From: Pisaster brevispinus | Taxonomy: Eukaryota; Echinodermata; Asteroidea; Forcipulatida; Asteriidae | Length of the DNA: 64,000 nt | Reading direction: 5' to 3' | Assembly: GCA_023634235.1 (NCBI GenBank) | Contig: JAMKCF010000009.1 | Coordinates: forward strand, 9,672,001-9,736,000 | Shown here: in pieces, positions 12,131-24,292 of the stretch | Layout of the letters: the number at the start of each line of letters is the position of its first letter | How positions within the stretch are numbered: the first letter of the stretch is position 1 | Made by a program: the position numbers and the translations under genes | Notes under the pieces: generated by a model | What the model was told of the DNA's origin: nothing | Database searches by the model: none | What the model saw: the letters and a program-made list of their open reading frames with translations, nothing else

Positions 12131-13616
12131 CTCAGTGGAGGATTGTACTTATAATGTATGGGCTTTATAATTATATTGGGCTTATAGATTTGTTGTTTTG
12201 ATGTTTACTTTTAAAGAATTGTATGACCTGGTTCTTGTGGAAGACACGTCTTCTTCTTTTTTTTTTCTTCTTTTTCTTTTTTTTTTACTTTTGTACTTAC
12301 CTGAACAACTCCTTGTCAAGATGTTTAATGTCCGAAGTTTCCAAATTGAAAACAAAATAAAACTTCAGGATTAATTTTCTCCATATACACATCCTGCCCA
12401 CGGTCTTTGTGTAACAGTCAAGGGCGTTGCGATAGCATTGCAATGAAGTAATCATTTTGACACGTGGATTTATACATTATTTTGATGACAGTTTAGTTCG
12501 TTGCTGTCAGTCATAATTGTCCACTGCATCTAACCGATTATCAAGATGACTGACTGGAACTGGAAACCGTAAGATCTCGGCACATGGATACTATAATGTG
12601 GGTTGAGCTAAAGTCGAGCCATGTGGGGTTTGGGATTCGAAAGAGTCTGTTGTAACGCACAAGATGGTTGCATTTTAGGCCTTAGACTTTCTCACCCCCA
12701 AAATGTACAAGCGTCGTTTTAAAAAATATAACGACATGCATCTTTGGAAACTGTGTAGGCCTACAGTCCAAAAACCAATCATGCTGCCAAGATGGTCGCC
12801 ATGCTGTATAGTGTACAATAACTGTGCCGTATTTTATGGTTGCGTAGTGCATTGCTTCAAAACCAGCGCCATGATGGTTCCGGTTGCTTGGATTCGGATT
12901 TCACCCAGAATCCTTTGCGTGTCGATCATGCGCATTGGGACATGCGTATGGCCCATTCCCTTGAACCAAACTATACAACTTTAGGGGAGAAAAGGATGAG
13001 GGAATGTTAACTATTCTGACTCCGAAAAAATCCACATCGATATTACTCGTGCAGCAGTCATACTAGCATTGAAGACAAATCCAGATTTCTGGGGAAAATC
13101 CCTTCAGAAAAAAATGAGCTAATTCCGCGATAGGCTATGTTCGCGCATTTTATTACAACCTCAAAAACAGAGATACAATCTAGTTAGAAATAAGGAAATT
13201 GGTTAGTTTCAATCTAAAAGGTCGCTGATTATAAAGTTCACAGCAGTACCAATCCTCTAGCAAAATGTTAACGGCGTCTAAATGATACGTCCTTACAGTC
13301 TAGGAAAAAGTAATGGCTGAGACTGCGGCCCAAGATCGCAATAATGCTTATTTTGATTGCCGGACCGGTAATCGAAATGAGAACGCATTGAACGTGTACA
13401 AATCCCGCAACAAAACACAAACCGTTTTCCATTCAGTAAAAAATTGAGATCACCAATTTTGTTTATGGGAGTCATGGTTGGGGAGTGTGTCTATTTAACT
13501 TATTAGAAGCAAGTGTAGGCCTGCTGTTCTTCTTACAATTATTGATATACTTCTGGTAATGAAACCAATGGGTAATCACTGCTGCTCGGAAGCCAGTGGA
13601 AAACTGTAAGGGTGTT

Positions 13617-13872
13617 TGTTCTGTGAGCCAGAAACTGGGGTTAACTCCTACTCTTCCACAATAAGTGTTCTGGGTTCCTTTACATGCACTACGGTACCAC
13701 TCCTACTGGACCTACGGCTTAATGACCCGTCCGAAGGACAAAGCACTTACGGTAAAGTATCTTGCTCAAGGAAACAAGTACCACAACCTGGACTCGAACC
13801 CACACTCTGCTGATCAGAAACACCAGAGCTTGAGTCCGGCGCTCTTAATCGCTCCCTCGGCCAAGACACGCC
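13617..13872 (-). mobile_element. tRNA-derived SINE, minus strand
   Basis: Read on the minus strand, the head (about 13872 down to 13780) resembles a tRNA-Leu with a long variable arm. It has a perfect B box (complement at 13790-13800, GGTTCGAGTCC) and a degenerate A box (TGGCCGAGG). The body follows with CTTGAGCAAG and GTCCTTCGGA words that I recall from a central domain shared by SINEs of many marine invertebrates. The SINE domain class is not assigned. No intact tRNA gene is implied. Confidence 0.7.
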
Positions 13873-14898
13873 ACAAAGATATACCAAGGCCTAAAAAACC
13901 ATTTGACCTTATGACGTTTTTTAATCATACACACATGAACTTGAAGGCTGGTATCAAGTTAAGGGGAGGAGTAAAAGAAAGCTGTACCGGTATCACGGTG
14001 TTCTGGTTCTAAGACTGGTGAGTGGTAGAGTAGCCAACACAGTACCGTGTTTGCAATGTCAATATCCCCCGGCATGTCCTTCAAGTATTATTATCCTATG
14101 GTAATATACACTGCGATTATCACAAACGATTAAGACCACTTTACGGCACTTGTTGTCGGAGAGGCACTTGCCGATCCGCGTGCTTGGCTATACTTCCAGG
14201 CCAACGAGATCTCGGTTTTGGAATTAATCCCTGGGGTTAAAAATATTGAGGGTGAGGTATAACTAGGCCTATACAGCTCAGTGAAAACAAATTTAGGGAA
14301 GAATATTAATATTGCCACCTGCAATTTTCTCTAATATTTAAGATGTTGTTATCTATTGTAATGTACAGATTGGTGTCCTATAGGTATACATCCTTGTGCA
14401 CGGTTTACTTTGATCCAAGCCTGAGTGTTTGGCAGAACTTCCGATGAACAAAAAGTTCCCATTTTGTCAGACCCAATAGGTTTGTGTTTTTACATGGCCC
14501 GTGTGCTTTCAGGTTTTTTTTTTACTTGGATTTCATCGAGTTTGGCCACGGGAGCCTGGCTTCCGTTGCCCTGTTCTTGGCGTTCGTGACCATTATCAAA
14601 TTTCGGACTTTCTAATTTTCTGCTCTTTGATTGGTCGTTTTGGAAGTTACAATCGAGCCATTAAGTTGTAAGAGCATACTGTAGGGCCTAACTATCATTT
14701 TAACTGAAACTTTTGTTTCGGTGATCTGAAAAGTGACAGTATTGGTACCAGTAGCCTAAGTTTACCTGAATAAATGTATTTGTTTCCACTTAAAAGTTCA
14801 CTGATAAATCAAGTTAATACCAGAGTACAGATCCTCCATGAGAAGTAGTTCCGTCTGATTTTGTTTTTCTAACTCGAGGAAAACGGCTTTCAAAGATA

Positions 14899-14937
14899 CC
14901 GCCAATCATCACCGCCAATCATCACCGCCAAGATCAC
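14899..14937. repeat. 13-base tandem repeat with CCAAT
   Basis: ACCGCCAATCATC is repeated nearly three times, so that three CCAA(T) words lie in one run. Confidence 0.75.
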
Positions 14938-15112
14938 ATCGAAATAAGCCCGACGAATGTGCACAGACTTCCCGGACAAAAAAATCCACCATGTTTTTTG
15001 CTGATGACATTTTCACAGTTGAATATTATGAATACTAGAGAATGGGAATTAATTTACTTTTCCCAAACAAACTTGAACTTTCCCTTTAGTTGCGTAAAGA
15101 GAGTGCGCCCAC

Positions 15113-15400
15113 TTTGACGTCACATAATTACAAAAGAGCAACAGAGCCTGGACTTCATTCAGGCATAGGCCGAATGTTGTACGCAACGTAATGGAAAAAT
15201 ACATTAGGCCTAAATCTTACATTTTGGTGGAGATTGCACTCACTGTTTAATTTTTATCAATTTTTTTCCAAACTTGTTCAGCTGTTGCTTTTATAATTAT
15301 GACACAGAATGTCAATTTCCCATATGACCAGTGTTGTATCTTGCCTGCCCGGAAATGCCATGGAATTTACAAGGTCACTCTTTTTGTAAACGAAGGTTTG
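15113..15400 (+). mobile_element. MITE family B, copy 2
   Basis: It shares TTACAAAAGAGCAACAGAGC, ACTTGTTCAGCTGTTG, CATATGACCAGTG and GGTCACTCTTTTTGTAAA with the copy at 1284-1520, in the same orientation. An insertion of about 60 bases lies in the middle. Non-coding. Confidence 0.7.
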
Positions 15401-15428
15401 GTCTATATGGACTTGAATTCAGTTGCGG

Positions 15429-15738
15429 TTAAAGGTATTACACGGGATTAGTAGGATAACAAAAATCAATATTTAATTTAAGTCTGAAAAGTTACTGATG
15501 ATGAAGTTCAATAGGGCCTACTCCGAAATGAAGTTATAGGCTATACGAGAGAATTGTATTTGAAAGCCTTAAAAAATAGAAACGGCTGTTTTTGGTGGAT
15601 GGATTTTAAGAACAAATGATTAAGCCTAGGCCTAAATATTCACAGATTTGTTATTTCATGTATGGTTGATCACACAAAACATGACCACTGTCTGTGACTA
15701 CTTTGTCAGCTCTATCAATCCTGTATAATACCTTTAAT
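15429..15738 (+). mobile_element. MITE family C, copy with both ends
   Basis: The left end is TTAAAGGTATTACACGGGAT and the right end is its inverted partner ATCCTGTATAATACCTTTAA. The interior shares TTTGTTATTTCATG and GGTTGATCACACAAAACATG with 17862-18199 and, inverted, with 3173-3430. No coding capacity. Confidence 0.75.
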
Positions 15739-16076
15739 TACACATGCCTAGGCCTACATCTCATTGCCTTGAATACACACCCGTTTCCGCAATCACGTTA
15801 GATACCCCATAGCCTAAAGTAATGATATACTCTCATTTTGGGAGTGTAGTGGAGTGGGTTGCATTTAGCCAACGGCAATTTGACGCAGAACCTTCACCTT
15901 GATATTTCCAAACATTGCTCTATCGGTCGACTCAGTTGCAATGCAAATGCCTACGATATCACTATACTTATTGGTGCAATTCATAGTCATAGACATTAAA
16001 CCAATGTTTGTATGAGAAAGTGAATGTTGCCAGCTAGGCGTTTATACCCCCTGTGGGAGCTTTAACCAAAGCTATA

Positions 16077-16143
16077 AACAAACAAACAAAAAAACAAACA
16101 AACAAACAAACAAACAAACAAACACCCCAACACCCCAACAAAC
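16077..16143. repeat. (CAAA)n repeat joined to CACCCCAA units
   Basis: About ten CAAA units end in two CACCCCAA words, the inverted form of the sequence at 5702-5766. Confidence 0.8.
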
Positions 16144-16499
16144 CGTATACATAGACTGAGGTCCTGCATGCGTTGATGAGAAAAGAACACGACTGCGTAC
16201 AAAACGCAAAAACGCCTCGCAAAAAAAAAGAGTTTTAAAGACAGAAGTGCTGTCAGCTTTGCCTTAGCCTGTTAAAACAAAGGATACTGTTGAGATCAAT
16301 TCCCACTTTAGTTCTAAATCTTTAGGGCCTAGGAGTTCGGAGCTTTACTGGGTTCTCTTTCCCAAATACAAAGCAATGTATTCCAAACCGAGGTAGCACC
16401 CCCCCCCCCCCCAAGTAGTAACACGTCAATCACTCCTTCACATACCGATAAATGTGTAAAGCGTTTCAGGGAAGTGTTAATGCATTTACCATTAAATAT

Positions 16500-16960
16500 C
16501 AACTAAGCCCACACCGGTTTGTGGCAGTAAATCGTAAAGCAATTGAGCAGGCTAATTAGCCCAATGTGTAATTCACACATTCTTGTATCGGCGTTTAAGA
16601 TGCTAGCTTATAATCTTTTAATCTATTGACCAAATCGGAGATTCGAGCAGTAATGTTTGCTCTACTTGGATTGGGCTAATCAAAAGCTATACACTGGATC
16701 AAATTAGCTAAATTAGCCTTATATATCTAATGGTTTAAGAGTTTATTCCAAAAATACATTGACAGAAGCCGGTGGTAACTCTATATGCAGTTGCTGTGTG
16801 TACAGTTCCGTGTATGAAGATCAAACACCGCGAGCCCCAAGAGATTGTTTGTCCATGTTCACCTTGGACATGTATTTCGAGTGAATTATTATTTTCAATT
16901 AGCGTTTACCTGCCAATGAAAGTATAATACTGATTAACCTCAGGAGTAATTCCGCTTGAC
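16500..16960 (+). promoter_or_regulatory. Homeodomain-site-rich stretch upstream of univin
   Basis: The palindrome GGCTAATTAGCC (about 16550) is followed by GGGCTAATCAAAAG and AAATTAGCTAAATTAGCC within 170 bases, with ATCAAA TCF-like words. It is 3 kb upstream of univin and repeat-poor. Function is inferred only. Confidence 0.35.
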
Positions 16961-17861
16961 ATTATTGCAATCCTTTAACAAAAACATTCCAGCTCAAACT
17001 GCTCAACCTGTATATTTATAGCATTTTAATATACAAATACTTTATTTCGAATACTGCAGAATTAAATAATCCGCGAGACCCCGAAGCCTTTCGTTCAGTG
17101 GTTGCTCCCCCACCTCGTTCTCCCTCCACATTGTCCCCAAGTGTGTTTTAAGACTTGATGCTTTATACAGTTATTATTAGGTGTCTACCTAAACTTTAAT
17201 CACACGGCAAAGATTTGGGCTTTTCGAAAATGTCATTAATGGCGCACACCCTGGATCGATCCCCCGTGGGTGGGTGGGTGTGACTGAGAGGAGGGGATAG
17301 CTGCTGCTGCAGGGCACCGCTTCCTGGAAAGCAAACATCTCAAAAATGCTTCGGGGAGCGTAATCAATTTCCCAGTTAGAGAAAAAAAATCATTCAATGA
17401 TATGATGTGGCTATCTCGCTTTGGCACGGGACACGGTGTCAGTCCATTTCGGTATTTTTGGGGGGGCCCGTCTTCCAGCGCAGTTCGCCCCGGGCCCTCT
17501 ATACACCCATACCGGTCCTAGACACACACCAATTTGCAGCGCAACAAACACCATTGTAGTTTGTAACCAACCAAATTGAGGCGTGCCTATCACTGCGTCT
17601 GCTATACCCGTATCATCCCAGACCTCTATACCGTTAATAATAAGAAACACCTGACGTCCTTGAATGAGAAGAAGAAGAGAGTTTAAAACAACTTCGTTTT
17701 GGGTGATCATTACACAATTAACAGCTAATGGGATTGTTTACAAATTAGCTGTAATCAAGTAATTAAAGAGTCGTTACGAATTTAGGAGAGAGACGAGTTT
17801 TAAACAAATGTCGAGCTTACTGTAATGCACCAATCCGTGCAGTGATGGCCGCAGTCTGAAA

Positions 17862-18199
17862 GATCTTATACAGGATTATTAAAAATTAAAAACATAGTTG
17901 TTTAATTTCAGTCTAACAAGATGCTGATCATGGAGTTCATAGAGCAATTTTTGTGAAATACTTTTCCCTCTGAAATGACTAGAGAAAACTATCTGAAAAC
18001 CTATATTTTAACTTATTGACAATGTGTTTACATGCTGAAAGTTTTGCATGACTTTTCACTATTTTCTCCTGACTCACACAACGGATTAATCCCAATTTTT
18101 CAAAGGTTTGTTATTTCATGCTCATGGTTGATCACACAAAACATGACAACTGTCTGTGACTATTTTCAGCTCTACCAATCCTGTATCACACCTTTAATC
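17862..18199 (+). mobile_element. MITE family C, second copy
   Basis: The ends are TTATACAGGATTATT and CCAATCCTGTATCACACC. The interior matches 15429-15738 (AATTTCAGTCTAACAAG, GGTTTGTTATTTCATG, GGTTGATCACACAAAACATG). It lies about 1.7 kb upstream of univin. Non-coding. Confidence 0.75.
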
Positions 18200-18899
18200 A
18201 AGACCAAGTTGAAATGCTGCAATATTTCTCAAGTCCATCTACTAGTACTATTGAGCCTAGTTTCATGAAATATCATAGAGAAAGGACCACAGACCTATGG
18301 AAATACCGTACCGGTACATGACTCTGTTGTAAAGGTTTTGCGAACTTCGGTCGAAAGAGCATCATTTCCTGGCGTTATTTTCTGTATAGGCAAACTCCAA
18401 AGCATAGCCTACAAAAGTAATACTCAATTTTGAGTTTTGGGCTACATTATTGTGAAGACATTTCCGAAAGGATAGGAATAATTATTGTTTGATTTGTTTT
18501 GACCGGATATTTTGACCTGAGTTATGTTTTGTATAGGCCAACGTTTTTGCCAGTTTTCAAAGCCCTACTTGCGATAGTTGCATTTAAAGACAGGCACTTC
18601 GAATTTGAATTGTTAGGCTATAGAACATTGCCGGGGGCCTTCTGCGATCAGAATGTTTTTTGTTTTGTTTTCTGTTTTTGAAAGATGTTTTCAGTGTCCT
18701 CTATCCCCGTGGTCCAGACATCAATAGTCTTAACAGACATTAAAATTCTTCCTCTGACTTGATGCTTGGTTTATGTGTCTGGACATTTACAGAGAATGGT
18801 CTAATCACAAAGCCGGCCTTACAGAGGCCTACATTACAAACAACGTAACGGGCCAAGAAAATTAAACCCTTTTATCAAAAAGAAAGCTCGGAGCAGTTC

Positions 18900-19445
18900 C
18901 TGAGTTGTTCTACAATCCGGCGTAATAGTGGGAGATCAGACAACGTAATTGGATTGTGATGCTCCCCGGAAACGAAAACATTCTCCTCGAATAACAACAA
19001 TCAATACTTTGGTGTCTCTTAAGCAGGATTTTGAGAACATCTGTCTCTAAAAACGTGTGATTCTGCACTCGGGCTGACTACAAGTCTCAATGTTATATTA
19101 TTACACCAATATGTGGATGGAACCTTAAACTGCACGTGTGAATGAACTTGAGTACCTAAGTGTACATATCTGTAACAAAAGCTGATAGGTGAAGCTTGCG
19201 TCTTTAAGGGGTGGTCGTATTAGCATAAGAATAGGTGTGCTCTACGCACCAATGGAGAGAGGATACCAGTCACCGTTTCATTGATATACATGAAGGTACA
19301 TGCTGAGACCTGTTTGCATAGCTGACCCAGGCCCCGGATATCACTCGACTCAATTCTTTAGAGTGAGGCTAATTGCGTCATTAATTAAACGTGTCTGGTT
19401 GCGAGCTACGCACCTTACCAATTAGCTTGACTAGACTGGCAGAGT
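18900..19445 (+). promoter_or_regulatory. univin: Candidate univin upstream control region
   Basis: This repeat-poor stretch lies just upstream of univin. It holds three Sox-type ACAAT/ATTGT cores at 18912, 18953 and 18997, a TCF-like run, TAATTA-type homeodomain cores near 19382, and GTCTG/AGAC Smad-type half sites near 19392 and 19433. Sea urchin univin is known to respond to SoxB1 and to Nodal signalling, so these motifs fit, but short motifs occur often by chance. Confidence 0.35.
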
Positions 19446-19479
19446 TATAATTGGTGGTACTGCGCCCACTGCGAGCTCA
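19446..19479 (+). promoter_or_regulatory. univin: Candidate univin core promoter
   Basis: A TATAAT-like box begins at 19446 and a TCACT initiator-like A lies at 19479, 33 bases downstream. If used, the leader would run about 386 bases to the ATG at 19865, with one seven-codon upstream frame at 19511-19534. A tract ending TTTCAG at 19856 just before the ATG could instead be the acceptor of a leader intron, in which case the true promoter lies further upstream. The start site is a guess from motifs alone. Confidence 0.3.
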
Positions 19480-19864
19480 CTCTGCAATCTGTCATTTCGC
19501 AAGCAAACACATGATCATCAGGGACCGTCAGTAGACCAACTTCGCTTTATTTGGCAATATCACACCGAGTTATTTCCTGGGTTAGCCCTTGAACGCCACT
19601 GGTGGCTTGTCCTTGGTTGAACCACACGTAAACCCTCTTCGCTTAAACCGTGTACACCTGGAAAGACGTGATTTAGCAGTCGTTTCACAAGTTCCCGTAC
19701 GTCTTTTTCACCCCGAGGTAACTGCAATCCTAACCGGCGGAGCGGTGTTAACAGAGCTTGGTGTCAGCATCAACACCTGCTCACTGACAGACTGATCCTA
19801 GCCGGTAGGCTAGACAACTGAAGATACAGCCTCCTGTAAGATCTCCTTACTTTCAGATCACAAA

Positions 19865-22824
19865 ATGATGATGATGGCGGCCACCAATTCCCTGGTCGTT
19901 CTCTGCATAGCTGTTATCGTCCAACTCGCCCTTGCAGCTGAGAGCGATGCTGGTCCGGCTCCGCTGAGTTCACAGATGGAGAGCAAGATTCTGAGTATGT
20001 TGGGGCTGCGGGAGCGGCCGAGACCTAGACCTAACGCCACAGCTCCCCAGTTCATGCTTGACCTGTACGACAGACTTCGCAACGAGTCCAACTCGGGTGT
20101 CAGTGCCAGCAGATGCGCCTTTCCAGACCCTGCCTTCCCTGGTAACATTGTTCGCAGTGTCGCAAATACAGGCAAGTACCAATTATTATCGTCTTACATC
20201 AATAAAATAGCTAATATTTAGGAGTCTTGTCTTTCTATACATCTCAATGTCATTTTATTTGATGGTATAAATATAGAGGAAAAATCATGTAGCAATTGCT
20301 ATTCAAAAAGAATTCCTTATTATGGGGCGGCCATCTTGTTTTGTATACCTAACCAGAATGAGACTAAAACTAAAAAGAGGAATAAAGTAGCCCCTCGTAA
20401 AAGTTCAATAAAAAATTATCTAGTCTTGCCTTCGAGAAATGAAATATTAACAAGATGGCTTGAATAATTATAGAACAATTAGTTTGTCTTAAATTATTTC
20501 CAAGACCAACTAATTACGCCTACGCGGAGCGGAAATCTTAGCCAAAATGGCCGCCCCTGACACTTCCCCCAACTTATTACAGTTTTTGACTGGCGCGTTG
20601 AGTGACAGCTTGTGTGGTCGGCTCTCGGTAAATGTCAAGGCGAGTGCTAACCCTTTCACAGCAGAGTTTATTTAGACTGCACTTTGCGATGTAGAGTGAG
20701 TAACGAGCTGTAAGCAGACTAAAACAAAACACTGTCGAGTTAAGCTAACTCCAAAAGCGCCCGCTAACGAGCGTGTTGAAATATCTGCTGTTGCGGAAGA
20801 GACTGCCTCATTCAATGTTGTCATTTTTAAGCGTTGATCACTTGACGTTTTGACAATCACGGGGAATTCATTGCGAATAACTGCTATCACTTGAATGGTC
20901 GTCCAGAAAGTGTTCTTGTAAAGAGTTGGTTTGGCTGTATGTATTTCAACGCAGATTGTTTTCTATTAATTCAAACATTACTTTTGCGCTCGTTATAGCA
21001 TATTAATATACCAACCCCCCCCCCCCCCCGAAAAAAGGGTTTTCTATAGCATCAGATGACGTTTCAAGGCTGAGAATTAAACAATAATACGGGGTATTTT
21101 TAGTTGTTCATTTTATTTCCGTTATCCTGACCTATTCTCTGTACCACCACCACAATCAACAATCATCACAACAAACTTACATCAGTGGCCTAGGGTTTTC
21201 ATGAACCAATATTGTCCAACTGTTCTTCATCACTCTTCCAAAAAAAGGTTGACCTTACCAACGTATTCCACGCTCGGGACAAATCTACCCGAGATCTCCT
21301 AAGCTTTTAGCAGATTCGCGTTTGCTTTTTTAACTTAAACCCGGGGTCCTTCACCGACGGTGGAATGTTGCAGCGTATATGATTCGCCAAAGAATGCCAA
21401 AACTTTACCTATGTAAGAATTTTGGGCAGATTGTGTTTGCGAAGCCATGTCAATGTGAATCTCTTTATCTGCCAGGTGAAGTAACACCTGTTACTTCCAA
21501 GCGGTAGCACTGGATGTGCCTTTTAACACCTCTCCTATCAAACCTTTTAATGGTTTTATCACCTGTGTCAAGACATGTTGACTCAACCATGGACTACACA
21601 CTTACCTGTGTGCATATTTAAAACTAGATGCAATTGAATTAAGCTGTTAAAGAGTTCAATCGGCTTATAATGAGCAGGCTAATTTAGAAGTGCAAACATT
21701 CTTTTGTGAAAACCCTCTACCAGAATTAGTTTACAGTTTCTACAATGATTGTATTATCACTTGTGTTCTTTTCTGTGAATTGATTTCAGTGTGCACATGA
21801 CAAGTTATTCATCAACACGTTATGATATAGGGTCATTTGTTGAATACCCTGAAGTCAATTAACAATGATATGTTAAATACATTCCAACGACAATTGTTCT
21901 ATTTTATTTAAGGTGACTGATTGTTTTGTTACCAGACACAAAATAATTGATTGATTTTTTTATATTTTGACAGGAACGAAGCTGAAATCATTGGATAAAA
22001 CCGGAAGACGATTTCGTCAGATACTTCACTTCAACCTGTCTGCCATTCCATCCAAGGAGACCATCACTGGGGCTCATCTTCGCCTGGAGTTCTTAGACAC
22101 CATAAGGAAGATGAGATCCGCTTCCACCATTCATCTGAAACTATACCAAGTCACCCAGACCGTGTCGGACATGAGGTCATCCCGCTCGGAGAATACCGGG
22201 GGAACCTTCCGACTGCTTACCTCGCTCTCAATCGACGTGTCCGGAGGGGCTTCCGAAACAGTCGACGTTCTTCCTATAGTACAGGAATGGCGAACAGGTG
22301 TCAGTGAGAACACTGGACTCTACGTGGCAGTTGATATTCCGAAGTCGGAGGGATCAACACGGAAGGCCAATGCTATCTTGGTGAAGAAGCTCAGCAAGTT
22401 ACGAGGGAGGACGGCCACGCTGGTCGTGGTGTCAGTCGACGGGGAGCAGTGCCGGAACAGGTTTCGAAGGGGTGCGGAGGAGGATGACGCCCCTCGAGAA
22501 CCACACCCAAATCTCTGCCAGAAACGTCGTCTGTACGTCAGCTTCCGCGATGTTGGGTGGCAGGACTGGATCATCGCACCCATGGGGTACCAGTCTTACT
22601 TTTGTGGGGGTGATTGCCCCTTCCCGTTGGACAGTGTACTGAACGGTACCAACCACGCCATTATCCAGTCGCTGGTGAACTCTGCTGATCCAACGTCGGC
22701 CCCCAAGGTGTGCTGCGCACCAACGAAACTCTCGGCAATTTCAATGCTTTACTTTGACAATGAAGACAATGTGGTCTTAAGACAATACGAAGACATGGTG
22801 GTTGAATCGTGCGGCTGTCGTTAA
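19865..22824 (+). CDS. univin: Univin / Vg1 / GDF1-type TGF-beta ligand (two exons)
   Basis: The coding sequence joins 19865-20171 and 21974-22824 and gives 385 residues, close to the size I recall for sea urchin Univin. It starts with four ATG codons in a row and a hydrophobic signal peptide (about residues 8-25, ending LALAA). The prodomain shows [13 protein letters not shown] (42-54) and [10 protein letters not shown] (61-70), typical of BMP-family latency regions, and sequons at N57, N73 and N123. A furin-type RFRR site at 265-268 releases a mature peptide of 117 residues with seven cysteines at 284, 313, 317, 349, 350, 382 and 384, so the interchain cysteine is present. The mature region reads [18 protein letters not shown] and later [16 protein letters not shown], closer to Vg1/GDF1/Univin than to BMP2/4 or Nodal. 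In the family it acts with Nodal through Alk4/5/7 receptors and Smad2/3. The orthology call is from motif memory, not a tree. Confidence 0.95.
20172..21973 (+). other. univin: univin intron 1 (GC-AG, phase 1)
   Basis: The exon ends ...ACAG and the intron begins GCAAGT, the strong form of the rare GC donor. The acceptor is a T-rich tract followed by ACAG at 21970-21973. Joining 20171 to 21974 completes a glycine codon (G103) and keeps the frame. The nearest GT (20176) would put the frame out. The intron holds a C15 run at 21015-21029, AT-rich DNA and no supported gene. Its length is 1802 bases. It interrupts the prodomain just after NIVRSVANT, the place matching the bmp2/4 intron. Confidence 0.85.
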
Positions 22825-24000
22825 TATCAAACTCTTAATGATACTCCTCTATTGTCTCAATGCCATGGGTTGAAGATCTTTCGTTCACATTTGTGCAAAT
22901 CTGTTTGTTCGGGGGTATTTCTCCATCAACATTTCTAATCCTTGAGAAAGATTTTCAACCCGGGCTGAGTGCAGAAACGGATATAGCAAAGTATATAACA
23001 CAAGGAATGTAATTCCTTTGGTCCAGTGGTCATTTCCCGCTCTGATGCCGTAATCAAGCATCTGCTCTCTTTAAATGTGACAGCTCGTTTATAAAACAGC
23101 CTATTAAAGTATAGTTACCAATGCACAGGTGTGCTTGCGTTAATCATAGATTCTGGCCACTATAAACAAAAGACATTATTACAACGCCAAGCGAATGACC
23201 ATAAAGAATACATTGTATCTGAAGATAGTTGTACAGAAATGCTAAAGCGCTTATAAGTTACCAAATCCGCTATTTAATGTGTTGATAATGTAAATATGGA
23301 AAATATTAAAGTACACACAATAGGCCTAATACTTGTTTTAAATTCATGACCATCATTGCTTTATAAAGTGACACTCTGTCTCTTTCTGCGTAGACCAAGA
23401 CGAGCCAAGACCTTATCAAATAAAAATTGTTGAGTCACAGTGTTTTGAGTTAAAACTTCATTTTAAAACTTTATTATCCTATACTTTTTCTTTGTTCAAC
23501 CCGAAAATTAATATAATAATGCTGTAACATGTCAGGAAAGGTTTTTTAACAGAACAACTTATCGCTGGTTACGGTGTTGGTACTATAAGAAGATGGGGGA
23601 AACAATTCAAATTTTCTTTTCCTTATCTTAAAATTGACATTTACGATTCTTCTTCTGTAGTTTAAAAAGTACAAATTTCACAATAGTTTCACAATGTCAA
23701 AGTCTTGATCATGTTGTTACTCAACAAACAATCGTGCACTGTAAGTGCATAATGTAGACATGTTCTCACTCATACATGTATCAGTTGCTCATTTGGCTTA
23801 TTTTGTACGACACCGCTTTGAAAAAGGAAAAGATTTCAATCGATATTTTGTATGCATTTTTATTGTTAATGTTTTACTACCGATCTTGGCTTTATTTGAT
23901 AATAAATGACGAGATGAGCTTTCTATTTTGCGTATGACACTGTAACATGATCTAATAACCACGTATTTGTGTAAATAAATTGTCTGGTTTAAAAACAGAA
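22825..24000 (+). other. univin: univin 3' untranslated region with candidate poly(A) signals
   Basis: AT-rich non-coding DNA follows the TAA stop. Two poly(A) signals are plausible. AATAAA at 23419-23424 is followed by a GT-rich stretch. AATAAA at 23974-23979 is followed by a T/GT-rich tract at about 24022-24055. Which is used cannot be told from sequence; the second would give a 3' region of roughly 1.15 kb. No other gene is seen here. Confidence 0.5.
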
Positions 24001-24292
24001 TCTATAAAATGGACTGAACAACTTTATTGTTTTGTCTTTTTGTCCTATTCTTTTGGGGGAGGGGTGGTCGCGAAGATTTTGCCTATTTCGATCTTCTAAA
24101 TTACTTCATGGCAACTTTCCATCACAAAAAATATTGTCATTTTACTTTAAAATAAACAACTTGTCTGTTTAAAGTTCCCTATAAATCTACTTATTTTTTA
24201 AAGGGTGTGACATGAAGTGTCAAGTTATATTTTTTTCGAAAAACAAATGTTTTAATCAACATCGGTAAAACTAACATTTTCAACCCATTGTA

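Larger units (their letters stand above)
10331..13616. other. Intergenic DNA, no gene recognised
   Basis: Apart from the nested MITE at 11900-12130 there are only short unsupported frames, T-rich tracts near 12255-12290 and, at about 13190-13260, a weak match to the interior of MITE family C. Confidence 0.6.

Noticed and set aside
13780..13872. Functional tRNA gene
   Set aside because: The B box is good but the arms do not pair throughout and a SINE body follows, so it is a retroposon head.
14899..14937. CRISPR-like short repeat
   Set aside because: Units are directly adjacent without spacers, and the DNA is clearly animal.
20174..20180. GT at 20176 as the univin donor
   Set aside because: The match is weak and it would shift the reading frame of the second exon.
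20172..20221. Continuation of univin exon 1 to the in-frame stop before 20222
   Set aside because: The homologous protein continues in the second exon, and the GC donor restores the exact frame; the extension is intronic unless intron retention occurs.
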